Positions 1-8,593 are shown, counted from the stretch's first letter. The stretch: 64,000 nt of DNA from JBALVT01 sp047612385 (GCA_047612385.1 JBLGAR010000003.1:1-64000), one strand, 5' to 3'. A program made the numbers and translations. Notes: generated by a model from the letters alone, not told the origin.

Positions 1-585
1 CAATGCGCCGCCAGGATGAGAAAAGGCAAAATCTTCGGCGGTAAACCCGCGCGCTTCGAGAAGGGCGATAGCAATAGCATCTCCCATGACCAAGGCCGTG
101 GTTGTGCTGGAGGTGGGCGCAAGGTCAAGAGGGCAAGCTTCGGTAGTAACCCCTGTGTCCAGATGCGCGTCTGACGCTAGTGCCAGGACCGATTGGGGGT
201 TTCCTGTCATGCTGATAAGGGGGATGCCCATTCGTTTTATCATGGGCAGTAAGCTCGTTATTTCGGCGACCGTACCACTGTTCGATAATGCAATAACGCT
301 GTCGTGTGCGGTAATCATTCCCATGTCACCGTGGCTCGCTTCGCCGGGGTGGACAAAGTGTGCTGGTGTACCTGTGCTCGATAGTGTCGCTGCAATTTTG
401 CGTGCCACATGGCCGGATTTACCCATACCAATGACGATGACCCGCCCAGAGGTCTTTAGCAAAATCTCGCAAGCCGACACAAAACTATCACCTACCCTGT
501 CTTCGAGTGCGGCGACAGCTGCGGCCTCCATGCTAATGGTGCGTTTTGCTGAGGTGATGTAGCTAATAGTTTTTGACTCTGACAT
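1..585 (-). CDS. kdsD: Arabinose-5-phosphate isomerase KdsD (3' part cut by window edge)
   Basis: Converts D-ribulose 5-phosphate to D-arabinose 5-phosphate, the first step of KDO synthesis for lipopolysaccharide. The reading frame starts at an ATG on the minus strand (583-585) and stays open for 195 codons to base 1, so the C-terminal CBS-domain half is missing. The visible part is a SIS domain: VIGMGKSGHVARKIAATLSS near residues 50-70, then FVHPGEASHGDMGM and SNSGTVAEI, all typical of KdsD/KpsF. It lies 15 bp after yrbG, the same order as in E. coli (yrbG-kdsD). Family assignment is firm. Confidence 0.95.
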   Translation of the reverse strand, partial: MSESKTISYITSAKRTISMEAAAVAALEDRVGDSFVSACEILLKTSGRVIVIGMGKSGHVARKIAATLSSTGTPAHFVHPGEASHGDMGMITAHDSVIALSNSGTVAEITSLLPMIKRMGIPLISMTGNPQSVLALASDAHLDTGVTTEACPLDLAPTSSTTTALVMGDAIAIALLEARGFTAEDFAFSHPGGAL

Positions 586-600
586 GGGGTGGGACCCTGA

Positions 601-1575
601 CTATATCGTGAGAAACAGCCAGTAATAGTACAGTGCGTACATTGAGACTAATAGCCAGCCGACTGAGCGACCAATGTAGGAATGCCCCTCTGGGGCAATG
701 CTGCGACGCCTACCCACGTAAAGCGCCAGTGCCAGCAACAGCATTGCGATCGACATTGCCGGGTAATCTCGTGTCATTACAGCCGGGTCCAGCACCTCGG
801 GGGCGATTAGGCCCGGTATCGACATAACCCCCAATAAGTTAAAAAGATTGGATCCGATGACGTTTCCAAGGGCAATCTCCGCATGACCGCGCAGGGCGCT
901 GGCAATGGTGGCTGCCAATTCGGGTAAGCTCGTTCCGACCGCAACAACGGTCAAGCCGATCACCATCTTAGAAACACCCAGTTCGCCCGCGACGTCGACA
1001 GCGCCCCAAACCAAAAGACGCGAGCTAATGATCAGCAGGGTCAGCCCCAGCAAAAATATCAGCCAGGCCTTAAAGGGCTTGAAGTGAGGTAGAGGCTCGT
1101 CTTCTGCCTCTTCGACCAAAGTGCTGTCGTGAGATTGGCTGCGCACCATTTGGACCAGAATAAAGACTAGTGCGGAGATCATCAGGTAGCCATCGAGCCG
1201 TGAAAGTTCTCCATCGAGCAATAGCAGCGCTATGGCCGCTGTGACAAAGAGCAAGGTGGGCATTTCTTGCGCCATGCATTTGGAGTGCACATAAAGTGGC
1301 GCAACTAGAACAGCCACACCCAGTACTAAGCCGACGTTGGCAATGTTGGAACCGATGGAATTCCCAATTGCCAACTCGCCCGCGCCCGCCATGGTCGCGG
1401 TAATAGCGACAAGCACTTCGGGCGCTGATGTGCCAAGTGAAACGATGGTCAGGCCGATAAGTGTCGGCGACATACCGACGTTTTCTGCAATTGATGCGGC
1501 GCCAGCCACGAACAAATCGGCGCTCCAGATCAGAACAACAAAACCGACCAAAATGGCGAGGGCGGCTATCACCAT
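601..1575 (-). CDS. yrbG: Calcium/sodium antiporter family protein YrbG
   Basis: Predicted inner-membrane cation exchanger of 324 residues. It has the two inverted alpha repeats of the Na+/Ca2+ exchanger family: GLTIVSLGTSAPEVLVAI near residue 45 and GLTVVAVGTSLPELAATI near residue 208, each followed by a GNxIGSNxxN motif. A hydrophilic acidic loop around residues 145-165 separates the two halves of hydrophobic helices. It is the first gene of a minus-strand pair with kdsD and faces away from mlaC. The ion transported by YrbG proteins is not well established, so substrate is inferred from family only. Confidence 0.92.
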   Translation of the reverse strand: MVIAALAILVGFVVLIWSADLFVAGAASIAENVGMSPTLIGLTIVSLGTSAPEVLVAITATMAGAGELAIGNSIGSNIANVGLVLGVAVLVAPLYVHSKCMAQEMPTLLFVTAAIALLLLDGELSRLDGYLMISALVFILVQMVRSQSHDSTLVEEAEDEPLPHFKPFKAWLIFLLGLTLLIISSRLLVWGAVDVAGELGVSKMVIGLTVVAVGTSLPELAATIASALRGHAEIALGNVIGSNLFNLLGVMSIPGLIAPEVLDPAVMTRDYPAMSIAMLLLALALYVGRRRSIAPEGHSYIGRSVGWLLVSMYALYYYWLFLTI

Positions 1576-1762
1576 ATACGCTGTATTCCTGTTACAGTAC
1601 GCTCCTTGCAGAATGATTGAACTGCTGGCGTACTACTGTTGTCTTAGGGGTGCGGTAGCTACGATTATCATAGCTTGCGTAGCATAACCCACGAGAGGCA
1701 GGATTATACATAGCTACGGCAGTCTTGATACCAGAAATTGGAGTTAGTGGAGAGTTTTAAAT
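1576..1762. other. Divergent intergenic region between yrbG and mlaC
   Basis: 187 bp that must hold the start signals for the yrbG-kdsD pair (leftward) and for mlaC (rightward). I see no strong sigma70 match that I would assign with confidence, and no open frame with coding character. The mlaC start is preceded by GGAGTTAGTGGAGAG, which contains usable Shine-Dalgarno sequence. Confidence 0.4.
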
Positions 1763-2440
1763 ATGTCAGCTTATAGAAAAATTGGGATTATCGCAGGCTT
1801 GTGGATGTTGGGTGCTCAATCATTTGCCCAGGATCTGGCGTCAGCAGAAGAACCCATTCTTACAGCACATGCTATTGTCAGTGACGCGAGTGAACGCGTG
1901 ATGCAAGTGGTAGAAGCCGCGAGTGAGTACGCCGATACAGATCCACAGCGATATTACGAGGCGGTTCATGAAGTCCTCGATCCTGTCATTGATTATCGTG
2001 GGTTTGCGCGCAGTGTGATGGGCGCCTACGCCAGTTCCGAGCGATATCAATCTTTAGACGAGGAGGGTCGAAAAGAGTTGCGTGATCAATTGGAACGTTT
2101 TATAGAGGTGATGCGCAAAGGATTGGTTAAAACCTATGGCAAGGGTCTACTGGCATTCAGTGGCAGTAAGATCGAGGTCGTCGCGCCACCCGAGGAGGAA
2201 GCCGCTTCCTCCCGCGCGACGGTGCAGCAGTTGATCTATTCTGACCAGCCAGAGCCCTATGTCGTGATGTATCAGATGGGGAAAAACAAATCCGGGGTGT
2301 GGAAGTTGCGCAACGTCATAATAGAAACTGTCAATCTCGGCGAAATCTATAAGAATCAATTTCAAGCGGCGGCGCGCAAGCATGACGGCGACCTTAATAC
2401 AGTCATCGAAGGCTGGGCGTCTATTGATGTCGAAACCTGA
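1763..2440 (+). CDS. mlaC: MlaC-type phospholipid-binding periplasmic protein
   Basis: 225-residue Tol-Tol/Ttg2 (MlaC) family protein. MlaC carries phospholipids between the outer-membrane MlaA complex and the inner-membrane MlaFEDB transporter. Residues 1-22 form a signal peptide, with a likely cut after SFA before QDLASAEE. The mature part has the family pattern of helices followed by PVIDYRGFARSVMG and a C-terminal WKLRNVIIETVNLGEIYKNQF segment (cf. VWRVYDVxxxGxSLxxxYRxQF of MlaC). In E. coli and Pseudomonas this position holds mlaFEDCB. Here mlaF, mlaE, mlaD and mlaB are all absent: yrbG lies directly upstream and ibaG follows. The transporter must be elsewhere, or this protein has a different partner. 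Confidence 0.85.
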   Translation: MSAYRKIGIIAGLWMLGAQSFAQDLASAEEPILTAHAIVSDASERVMQVVEAASEYADTDPQRYYEAVHEVLDPVIDYRGFARSVMGAYASSERYQSLDEEGRKELRDQLERFIEVMRKGLVKTYGKGLLAFSGSKIEVVAPPEEEAASSRATVQQLIYSDQPEPYVVMYQMGKNKSGVWKLRNVIIETVNLGEIYKNQFQAAARKHDGDLNTVIEGWASIDVET

Positions 2441-2559
2441 TTAGAACCAACCGTTGCGCACTCTGCGCGACATTCATCGGTCGCTATCCGACGCGTTTTC
2501 TCCTAGAATGCCGCCTTTTCCATTCATTCGGGGATGGAGTATTGCTAAGGAGAAAAAAA

Positions 2560-2805
2560 ATGGATGCAGCTATTGTTCAATCTTTGCTGGATGCGCACTT
2601 CAAAGACTGCGATATCACGGTGGAAGGCGAGGGTAGCCATTACGATATTCGGGTGATTGGAGAGGTTTTTGCAGGGCTCCGCGCCGTGGCTAAGCAGCAG
2701 CTGGTTTACGCTGCTCTGAATGAACACATTGCAGATGGATCTATCCACGCTGTTAATATACGAACTTATACCCCGGAAGAATGGCGGGTCAAAAGCGGCG
2801 CCTAG
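2560..2805 (+). CDS. ibaG: BolA/IbaG family protein
   Basis: 81-residue BolA-like protein. IbaG binds monothiol glutaredoxin with a shared iron-sulfur cluster and is linked to iron and acid stress handling. The ATG at 2560 is chosen because AAGGAG lies 7 nt upstream; an upstream TTG at 2542 in the same frame has no such site. The BolA fold is visible as VEGEGSHYDIRVIGEVFAGLRAVAK followed in the family order by the helix containing the H near residue 55 and NIRTYTPEEW at the end. It sits directly before murA, as in E. coli and Pseudomonas. Confidence 0.93.
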   Translation: MDAAIVQSLLDAHFKDCDITVEGEGSHYDIRVIGEVFAGLRAVAKQQLVYAALNEHIADGSIHAVNIRTYTPEEWRVKSGA

Positions 2806-2829
2806 AGCGCTGCCATACGTGGAGAAATC

Positions 2830-4092
2830 GTGGACAAATTAGTCATTCAAGGTGGCGCGCGGATCGATGGTGAGTTGCGTATTTCAGGGGCAAAAAATGC
2901 TGCCTTGCCTATTATCGCTGCCACTTTATTGGCGGATGAACCTATCACCATCAGGAATCTACCCCATCTGCAGGATGTCACCACGATGATCGAGTTGCTC
3001 GGCTGTATGGGTGTGGAATTGGTCATTGACGAAAAGTTGAGCTTGGAAGTTAACGCAAACACCATCTCTGAATTTTCTGCTCCCTACGAGCTCGTCAAGA
3101 CGATGCGTGCCTCTATTTTGGTGATGGGCCCGATGTTGGCTAGGCACGGTAAAGCTCATATTTCCTTTCCCGGTGGCTGTGCCATTGGTAGCCGCCCGGT
3201 TGACTTGCACCTTCAGGGGCTTGAGGCAATGGGCGCGACCATTACGATTGACGGTGGGTACATCAATGCGGAGATAGACGGCCGATTGCAAGGCGCGCAT
3301 ATTGTTATGGAAGTCGTCACCGTCGGAGGTACTGAGAACTTGCTGATGGCGGCCACTTTGGCGCAGGGTCAGACAATTTTGGAAAACGCTGCAAGAGAAC
3401 CCGAAGTCGTGGATTTGGCGAAGTGCCTTATCGCGATGGGCGCGAAGATTTCCGGGCATGGTACTGACAAAATCGTAGTTGAAGGGGTAGAACGACTCCA
3501 CGGCTGTGTCTACGATGTCATGCCGGACCGTATCGAAACAGGTACTTATCTGGTCGCTGCAGCGGCGACGCGCGGTCGAATCAAACTTCGAGATACCTGC
3601 ACCGACAATCTGGATGTGGTGTTGCAAAAGTTGGAAGAAGCGGGAGCAAAAATTACCCTGGGCGACGATTGGATAGAGTTGGATATGGAGGGGCGCCGAC
3701 CCAAAGCGGTCAGCATCAAAACGGCACCTTACCCTGGTTTCCCCACCGATATGCAGGCTCAGTTTACGGCAATGAATGCCATTGCAGATGGAACCAGCAC
3801 GGTCACTGAAACCGTGTTTGAAAATCGCTTGATACAAACCTATGAAATGAATCGAATGGGCGCGAAAATTGTCATCGAGGGAAATACTGCGATTATTACC
3901 GGGCAAGAAGTTTTGCAAGGTGCTCCAGTGATGGCGACTGATCTTCGAGCTTCGGCCAGTTTGGTGATAGCGGGCTTAGTGGCAAATGGTAAAACGGTCA
4001 TAGATCGTATCTACCATATTGATCGTGGGTACGAGCGCATAGAAGAGAAGCTGCATCTATTGGGTGCAGATATTCAGCGAATAGCGGGTTGA
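2830..4092 (+). CDS. murA: UDP-N-acetylglucosamine 1-carboxyvinyltransferase MurA
   Basis: Catalyses the first committed step of peptidoglycan synthesis, transfer of enolpyruvate from PEP to UDP-GlcNAc, in the cytosol. At 420 residues it is full length. Lys22 and Asn23 (SGAKNAALP) and the active-site Cys117 in FPGGCAIGSRPVDLH are present; this Cys is the fosfomycin target in the family. It starts with GTG 24 bp after ibaG, preceded by GGAGAAATC, and is followed by hisG after 28 bp, which suggests one transcription unit. Confidence 0.98.
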   Translation: MDKLVIQGGARIDGELRISGAKNAALPIIAATLLADEPITIRNLPHLQDVTTMIELLGCMGVELVIDEKLSLEVNANTISEFSAPYELVKTMRASILVMGPMLARHGKAHISFPGGCAIGSRPVDLHLQGLEAMGATITIDGGYINAEIDGRLQGAHIVMEVVTVGGTENLLMAATLAQGQTILENAAREPEVVDLAKCLIAMGAKISGHGTDKIVVEGVERLHGCVYDVMPDRIETGTYLVAAAATRGRIKLRDTCTDNLDVVLQKLEEAGAKITLGDDWIELDMEGRRPKAVSIKTAPYPGFPTDMQAQFTAMNAIADGTSTVTETVFENRLIQTYEMNRMGAKIVIEGNTAIITGQEVLQGAPVMATDLRASASLVIAGLVANGKTVIDRIYHIDRGYERIEEKLHLLGADIQRIAG

Positions 4093-4120
4093 TGGGGCCG
4101 GGAACGCCGGTGCGTTTACT

Positions 4121-4753
4121 ATGACGGATAAACTGACAATAGCGCTGACTAAAGGGCGTATCTTAAAAGAAACTCTTCCTCTACTGGCGAGTGCCGGTAT
4201 AGAGCCGACTGAGGATCTTTATAGTAGCCGCAAGCTAATATTTGCGACAACCGTTCCCGGTATTCAGCTGGTTATCATACGAGGAACAGATGTGCCCACC
4301 TATGTGCGCCACGGAGCGGCTGATATGGGCGTGGTCGGCAAGGATATTCTTCTTGAGCACGGGGCCGACGGCTTGTACGAGCCACTGGACCTGGGCATCG
4401 CGCGGTGTCGATTAATGACCGCAGGTCCTGTGGGCTGGAGAAGTAATTCCTCGCGTGTCCGCGTCGCCACCAAGTTTCCCAATATTGCCAGGCGACATTT
4501 TGCTCGCCAAGGCGTGCACGCCGAGGTCATAAAGCTCTATGGGGCAATGGAATTGGCGCCGCTTATGGACTTGTGTGATTTGATTGTGGATATCGTCGAC
4601 ACTGGAAATACCTTGCGCGCCAACGGTATGGAGCCCATCGATGAGATCGCTTCAATTAGCTCACGCCTGGTCGTCAATAAAGCGGCGATGCGTTCTCGCC
4701 ATGCGCCTGTCATGCAGGTGATAGAGACGCTCTCCGAGATTTTAGGTAAATAG
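4121..4753 (+). CDS. hisG: ATP phosphoribosyltransferase, short form HisG
   Basis: First enzyme of histidine biosynthesis, joining ATP and PRPP. It is 210 residues long, so it belongs to the short HisG-S class that lacks the C-terminal regulatory domain and needs the HisZ subunit for activity and feedback control. The PRPP-binding motif is DLIVDIVDTGNTLRANGM near residues 150-168; KGRILKETLPLL is at the N-terminus. hisZ is not in this window. It lies between murA and hisD, as in Pseudomonas. Confidence 0.97.
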   Translation: MTDKLTIALTKGRILKETLPLLASAGIEPTEDLYSSRKLIFATTVPGIQLVIIRGTDVPTYVRHGAADMGVVGKDILLEHGADGLYEPLDLGIARCRLMTAGPVGWRSNSSRVRVATKFPNIARRHFARQGVHAEVIKLYGAMELAPLMDLCDLIVDIVDTGNTLRANGMEPIDEIASISSRLVVNKAAMRSRHAPVMQVIETLSEILGK

Positions 4754-4767
4754 AGGTTAGCCTGGGT

Positions 4768-6072
4768 ATGCAAATACAGCGCTTGGATACTAGCGAGCCG
4801 CAGTTCTTTGATCAGCTGGCTGAATTGACTAATTGGCATGAAGCAATGGATGCCGGCGTAGAGTCAGTGGTGGATGAAATTATTGCTGATGTTATCGCCA
4901 GAGGCGATGCCGCTGTGCTGGAATACACTGCCAGATTTGACCGTGTTTGCGAGAACTCAGTGGCTGCGCTGGAAGTGTCTGCCGAGCGGATGCTGCAGGC
5001 CTTGGAGGCTATAGAACCTCGTGAGAGAGAGGCCCTGGAGCAAGCCGCTGCCAGAATCAGAAGCTTTCACGAGCATCAGGTTCAGGACAGTTGGCGTTAC
5101 ACCGACGAGCAGGGCAATGTGCTGGGACAAAGAGTGACCCCGATTGCACGCGCGGGAGTTTATGTTCCCGGTGGGAAGGCGAGTTACCCATCTTCAGTTT
5201 TGATGAATGTGCTGCCGGCTAAAGTCGCCAGGGTTGGTGAGGTAGTGATGGTCGTCCCCGCTCCCGATGGAAAACTAAGCGAGCTGGTACTTGCCGCTGC
5301 ACAGATAGCTGGGGTGGACCGACTGTTTAAAATTGGCGGTGCTCAGGCAGTCGCAGCAATGGCATATGGCACGGAGACCGTTCCCCAGGTCGACAAGATT
5401 GTCGGGCCGGGTAATAGCTATGTAGCGACTGCCAAGCGCAAGGTCTTTGGCCAGGTGGGAATCGACATGGTGGCTGGCCCCTCTGAAATTTTGATCGTTT
5501 GCGATGGAAATACTGATCCCGATTGGGTTGCCATGGATATGTTTGCTCAGAGCGAGCACGACGAAAATGCCCAGGCAATTCTCCTGTGTCCCGATGCTAA
5601 TTATCTCAGTGCTGTGTCGGCTAGTATTGATCGCCTTCTACCTTCTATGGAGCGCAAGGAAGTGATCGCTGCCTCTTTGGCTGGTAGAGGGGCTTTGATC
5701 AAAACCAGGGACTTGAAAGATGCCATAGTCGTGAGCAATCGCATCGCTCCCGAACACCTGGAACTATCGGTTGAAGATCCAGAGGCACTGCTTTCCCTGG
5801 TCGAGCATGCAGGCGCTATTTTTATGGGGCCCTACACTAGTGAATCCCTTGGTGATTACTGTGCTGGTCCCAACCACGTGCTGCCTACCTGGCGTACAGC
5901 TCGGTTTTCTTCTCCGCTGGGGGTTTACGATTTCCAGAAGCGCAGCTCAATTATCATGTGTAGCGACAGCGGTGTTCAAAAACTGGGCAAAATTACGTCG
6001 GTACTGGCGCGAGGTGAATCTTTAACGGCCCACGCTCGTAGTGCGGAGTTGCGATTAAAAGATCCGCTCTAG
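4768..6072 (+). CDS. hisD: Histidinol dehydrogenase HisD
   Basis: Oxidises L-histidinol to L-histidine in two NAD+-dependent steps. It is full length at 434 residues. Diagnostic segments are YVPGGKASYPSSVLMNVLPA near 130-150, DKIVGPGNSYVATAKRKVFG, DMVAGPSEIL and the zinc-ligand region FAQSEHDENAQA; EHLEL carries a further catalytic or metal residue. It follows hisG by 14 bp. Its TAG stop (6070-6072) abuts the stop of the opposite-strand protease gene with no base between them. hisC, which often follows in Pseudomonas, is absent. Confidence 0.98.
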   Translation: MQIQRLDTSEPQFFDQLAELTNWHEAMDAGVESVVDEIIADVIARGDAAVLEYTARFDRVCENSVAALEVSAERMLQALEAIEPREREALEQAAARIRSFHEHQVQDSWRYTDEQGNVLGQRVTPIARAGVYVPGGKASYPSSVLMNVLPAKVARVGEVVMVVPAPDGKLSELVLAAAQIAGVDRLFKIGGAQAVAAMAYGTETVPQVDKIVGPGNSYVATAKRKVFGQVGIDMVAGPSEILIVCDGNTDPDWVAMDMFAQSEHDENAQAILLCPDANYLSAVSASIDRLLPSMERKEVIAASLAGRGALIKTRDLKDAIVVSNRIAPEHLELSVEDPEALLSLVEHAGAIFMGPYTSESLGDYCAGPNHVLPTWRTARFSSPLGVYDFQKRSSIIMCSDSGVQKLGKITSVLARGESLTAHARSAELRLKDPL

Positions 6073-7191
6073 CTAGGATTCGTTTCTAGATTGTCGGAGG
6101 CTGCCAACGATCGCTTGTAAATCAATCGATTGCTGGTTTCTTTGCACGGTCACACTGACTTTATCTCCTGGGCGCAGCATTGCTATTTGGTGCATCGTTA
6201 GCCTGCCATCGATGACAGGCTCGCTATCTATGTGTGTGATGATATCGCTTAAAGCGATCCCCGCTTTTTGTGCCGGGCTTCCCTGGGCCACAGCCGTCAC
6301 AACGAGAGCTTGCCCCTGGGTATTGTCGTTTTGAATTTGTCGTACGGGTTCTACTCTTACGCCTAACCAACCCCTGATGACCTCACCATATTCGATCAGA
6401 TCGTCCATTACGAAAACCGCAAGGTTCGCCGGTATGGCAAGGCCAATGCCAATACCTGTGGCAGTTGTTCTGCTTTGGCCGGGGGTGGTGTAGATAAGCG
6501 TATTGATGCCTAAAAGCCTTCCCTTTGTGTCAATCAGCGCACCACCGGAATTACCCAGGTGAATGGAGGCATCCGTTTGAATGTAATCTTCATAGGTGCT
6601 TGCTTGCAATCCACTGCGGCCCAGCGCCGAAACAATACCCTGTGTCACGGAGTGGCCAAAGCCTAATGGGTTGCCTATGGCCAACACCACATCGCCGACA
6701 CGAATAGCATTTGAATCACCGGGCACGATGGGCTGCAAGTCTGGCAGTTCTATCTTTAGAACTGCCAGGTCAGTCGCCTGATCGGTGCCGACGACAACCG
6801 CGTTAGTAGATCGCCCATCCACTAGTAGAACGCGAATTTGGTCAGCGCCTGCAATGACGTGGTTATTGGTGAGTATATGTCCCTCGGGGGACATGATGAC
6901 TCCGGAGCCCAGTGAATCCTCTGTCCGCTGACGAGGGGTCTGAGTGGGTGCAATGTTTCGGAAAAACGAGTCACTCAACATCGGGTTCTGGGTAGAGCGT
7001 ACGAGCGTTTTAGTATAGATGTTGACAACAGAAGGGCTGGCAGCATTTACCGCCGGAGAATAGCTCGACACGCCAGTGCTTTGCGAGGTGCGGGTATCGA
7101 GTCCCGGCAACGCCAGGCGATCCAGAATGACTAAGGCGGCCAATATCCCGGCTATTGTTGGCCAAGTGATAAACCTCAGGACGCTGCTCAT
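6073..7191 (-). CDS. degS: DegS/AlgW-type periplasmic serine protease
   Basis: Membrane-anchored trypsin-PDZ protease expected to cut an anti-sigma factor of the RseA/MucA type when its PDZ domain senses misfolded outer-membrane proteins. I start it at the ATG of MSSVLRFITWP (372 residues); an in-frame ATG 23 codons earlier would add a hydrophilic, arginine-rich tail. Domains: one N-terminal membrane helix (about 8-25), protease with His111 (TNNHVI), Asp141 (TDLAVLKI) and Ser215 (GNSGGAL), then one PDZ domain (about 275-365). A single PDZ and the anchor favour DegS/AlgW over DegP/DegQ. The segment before the nucleophile reads ASIHLGNSGG rather than the usual AAINPGNSGG. No good Shine-Dalgarno is visible. 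Confidence 0.92.
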   Translation of the reverse strand: MSSVLRFITWPTIAGILAALVILDRLALPGLDTRTSQSTGVSSYSPAVNAASPSVVNIYTKTLVRSTQNPMLSDSFFRNIAPTQTPRQRTEDSLGSGVIMSPEGHILTNNHVIAGADQIRVLLVDGRSTNAVVVGTDQATDLAVLKIELPDLQPIVPGDSNAIRVGDVVLAIGNPLGFGHSVTQGIVSALGRSGLQASTYEDYIQTDASIHLGNSGGALIDTKGRLLGINTLIYTTPGQSRTTATGIGIGLAIPANLAVFVMDDLIEYGEVIRGWLGVRVEPVRQIQNDNTQGQALVVTAVAQGSPAQKAGIALSDIITHIDSEPVIDGRLTMHQIAMLRPGDKVSVTVQRNQQSIDLQAIVGSLRQSRNES

Positions 7192-7322
7192 AGGTGATCC
7201 ATAGAGTGTTTGGTCATGCCTGCTGCGAGCGCCTCCGGGGCTTAATGTTTGCGGAGGCATTGTATATGATGCAAGGCGACGACGAACAGTACTGATACGC
7301 TAACGCTTTGGAAATTGGCAAT

Positions 7323-8075
7323 ATGACAACGACCCTGATCGAACTCCAACACTCTCTAGACGAGCTACTGACTCCTTCGAAGTTCAATGATTACTGCCCC
7401 AACGGTTTGCAAGTTGAAGGACGGTCCGAAGTGCGCTTGTTGGTAACGGGTGTTACAGCCAGTCTTGCGTTGATTGAAGAGGCGGTGCGATTGAAAGCGG
7501 ACGCCATATTGGTGCACCACGGATTCTTTTGGAAAGGAGAAAGCCCTATCGTCAAAGGAATGAAGCGGCGACGAATGGCGGCCTTGTTAGCAAATGAGCT
7601 CAGCCTGTTGGCCTATCATCTTCCACTCGATGCCCATCCGAGTTTAGGCAACAATGCTTGCCTGGGCAGGCTTATGGGGTTTGATGAGTGGGTTGCAGTG
7701 GGTGCTGGCGGCCTTGTGAGTGTCGGCGAGCTGGCAGAGCCGATTACCGCCAAGGGCATGCTGCAGCGTCTAAGGGCGCTCACAGGCCGGGAGCCGCTTC
7801 ATATCGGCGATGCAACTGAGCTAGTGCGTAAAATCGCATGGTGTACAGGAGCTGCTCAAGGATATATCGAAGAAGCTGTCGCAGCCGGTGCCGACATGTA
7901 TATAACCGGCGAAGCCTCAGAGCAAACGGTTCATGTAGCTCGAGAAGAGGGGATTCACTTCGTCGCTGCGGGCCATCACGCTACTGAAAGGTACGGTGTC
8001 CAAGCCGTTGGCGAGCATCTGGCGCAAGCATTTAATCTTGAACATCGGTTTGTGGATATAGACAATCCAGTGTAA
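7323..8075 (+). CDS. NIF3-like dinuclear metal-binding protein (YbgI family)
   Basis: 250-residue member of the NIF3/YbgI family, ring-shaped hexamers with a dinuclear metal site whose cellular function is not settled; GTP cyclohydrolase I type 2-like activity has been suggested for some members. Visible motifs are NDYCPNGLQVEG, ILVHHGFFWKGE (metal-binding histidines), YHLPLDAHPSLGNNACLG and, near the C-terminus, AAGHHATERYGV with further metal ligands. The ATG at 7323 is preferred to a TTG at 7308 in the same frame. It is divergent from degS and convergent with zapG. Confidence 0.93.
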   Translation: MTTTLIELQHSLDELLTPSKFNDYCPNGLQVEGRSEVRLLVTGVTASLALIEEAVRLKADAILVHHGFFWKGESPIVKGMKRRRMAALLANELSLLAYHLPLDAHPSLGNNACLGRLMGFDEWVAVGAGGLVSVGELAEPITAKGMLQRLRALTGREPLHIGDATELVRKIAWCTGAAQGYIEEAVAAGADMYITGEASEQTVHVAREEGIHFVAAGHHATERYGVQAVGEHLAQAFNLEHRFVDIDNPV

Positions 8076-8113
8076 GCCTGTCAATTCAGGATTTTTGCGC
8101 AGTTCAACCGAGT

Positions 8114-8593
8114 CTACGGTTTCTCTGGAGCGTGCGCAGCTGCCGCAGCCGCTTCTGACTTGACTCTCTCCAGGCCAAACTCCTCGTTAAGCATGCCGGT
8201 TTCGTTGGGTGAGGATTTAGGGGCGTAATCAAGCGGCGGTTGAATGTCGGCTAAGCGCCCAGGTATTTCTGTGCTTGCATTGTAGCCATCAATCTTTTCC
8301 AAAAATACAGGGCCGTGTCCCTCGCAGAGGGTGGCAGCACCCTTTGCTAGCTGATCGTGAACGTCGCGATAACTTTCGGTGAGTTTGTTCAGCAATACCG
8401 CGGTATCACTGAAGTGCTCCACGACATCATCTTCGTAAGATTTCTTGTCCTGTAAAGCCTGGTCGAGCTTGGTCTCAAGTTCACGGTTTTTCTGGCCCTG
8501 GGGAGACATACGGCGGCCGGTCAATATTCCCAGGCCCAAACTGACAAAGAGTAAAATGGCGCCGCCTAGCAAGACCGCATTCAAACTGTACAC
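8114..8593 (-). CDS. zapG: ZapG/YhcB membrane protein (DUF1043)
   Basis: 159-residue inner-membrane protein of the YhcB/ZapG family, linked to cell division and envelope growth. It has one N-terminal membrane helix (about 5-25, AVLLGGAILLFVSLGLGIL) followed by a cytoplasmic helical, coiled-coil region (about 35-85, ending FSDTAVLLNKLTESYRDVHDQ) and an unstructured, alanine-rich tail. The AVLLNKLTESYRDVHDQLAK segment is characteristic. It is divergent from zapE, the arrangement known from E. coli (yhcB next to zapE and the deg genes). Confidence 0.93.
   Translation of the reverse strand: MYSLNAVLLGGAILLFVSLGLGILTGRRMSPQGQKNRELETKLDQALQDKKSYEDDVVEHFSDTAVLLNKLTESYRDVHDQLAKGAATLCEGHGPVFLEKIDGYNASTEIPGRLADIQPPLDYAPKSSPNETGMLNEEFGLERVKSEAAAAAAHAPEKP

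Noticed and set aside
86..562. Plus-strand open frame of 158 codons
   Set aside because: It is the antisense of kdsD, whose minus-strand frame has clear SIS-domain homology; the plus translation has no recognisable features.
1581..1597. CTGTA-N7-TACAG, resembling a LexA box
   Set aside because: The LexA consensus spans 16 nt (CTGT-N8-ACAG); this one is 17 nt, and the neighbouring genes are not SOS genes.
2959..3918. Minus-strand open frame of 319 codons opposite murA
   Set aside because: murA is unmistakable on the plus strand; the antisense translation is rich in rare residues and lacks any family pattern.
7192..7200. GGATCACCT directly before the degS ATG (minus strand)
   Set aside because: It equals part of the 16S rRNA 3' end rather than its complement, so it cannot serve as a Shine-Dalgarno and is probably coincidence.
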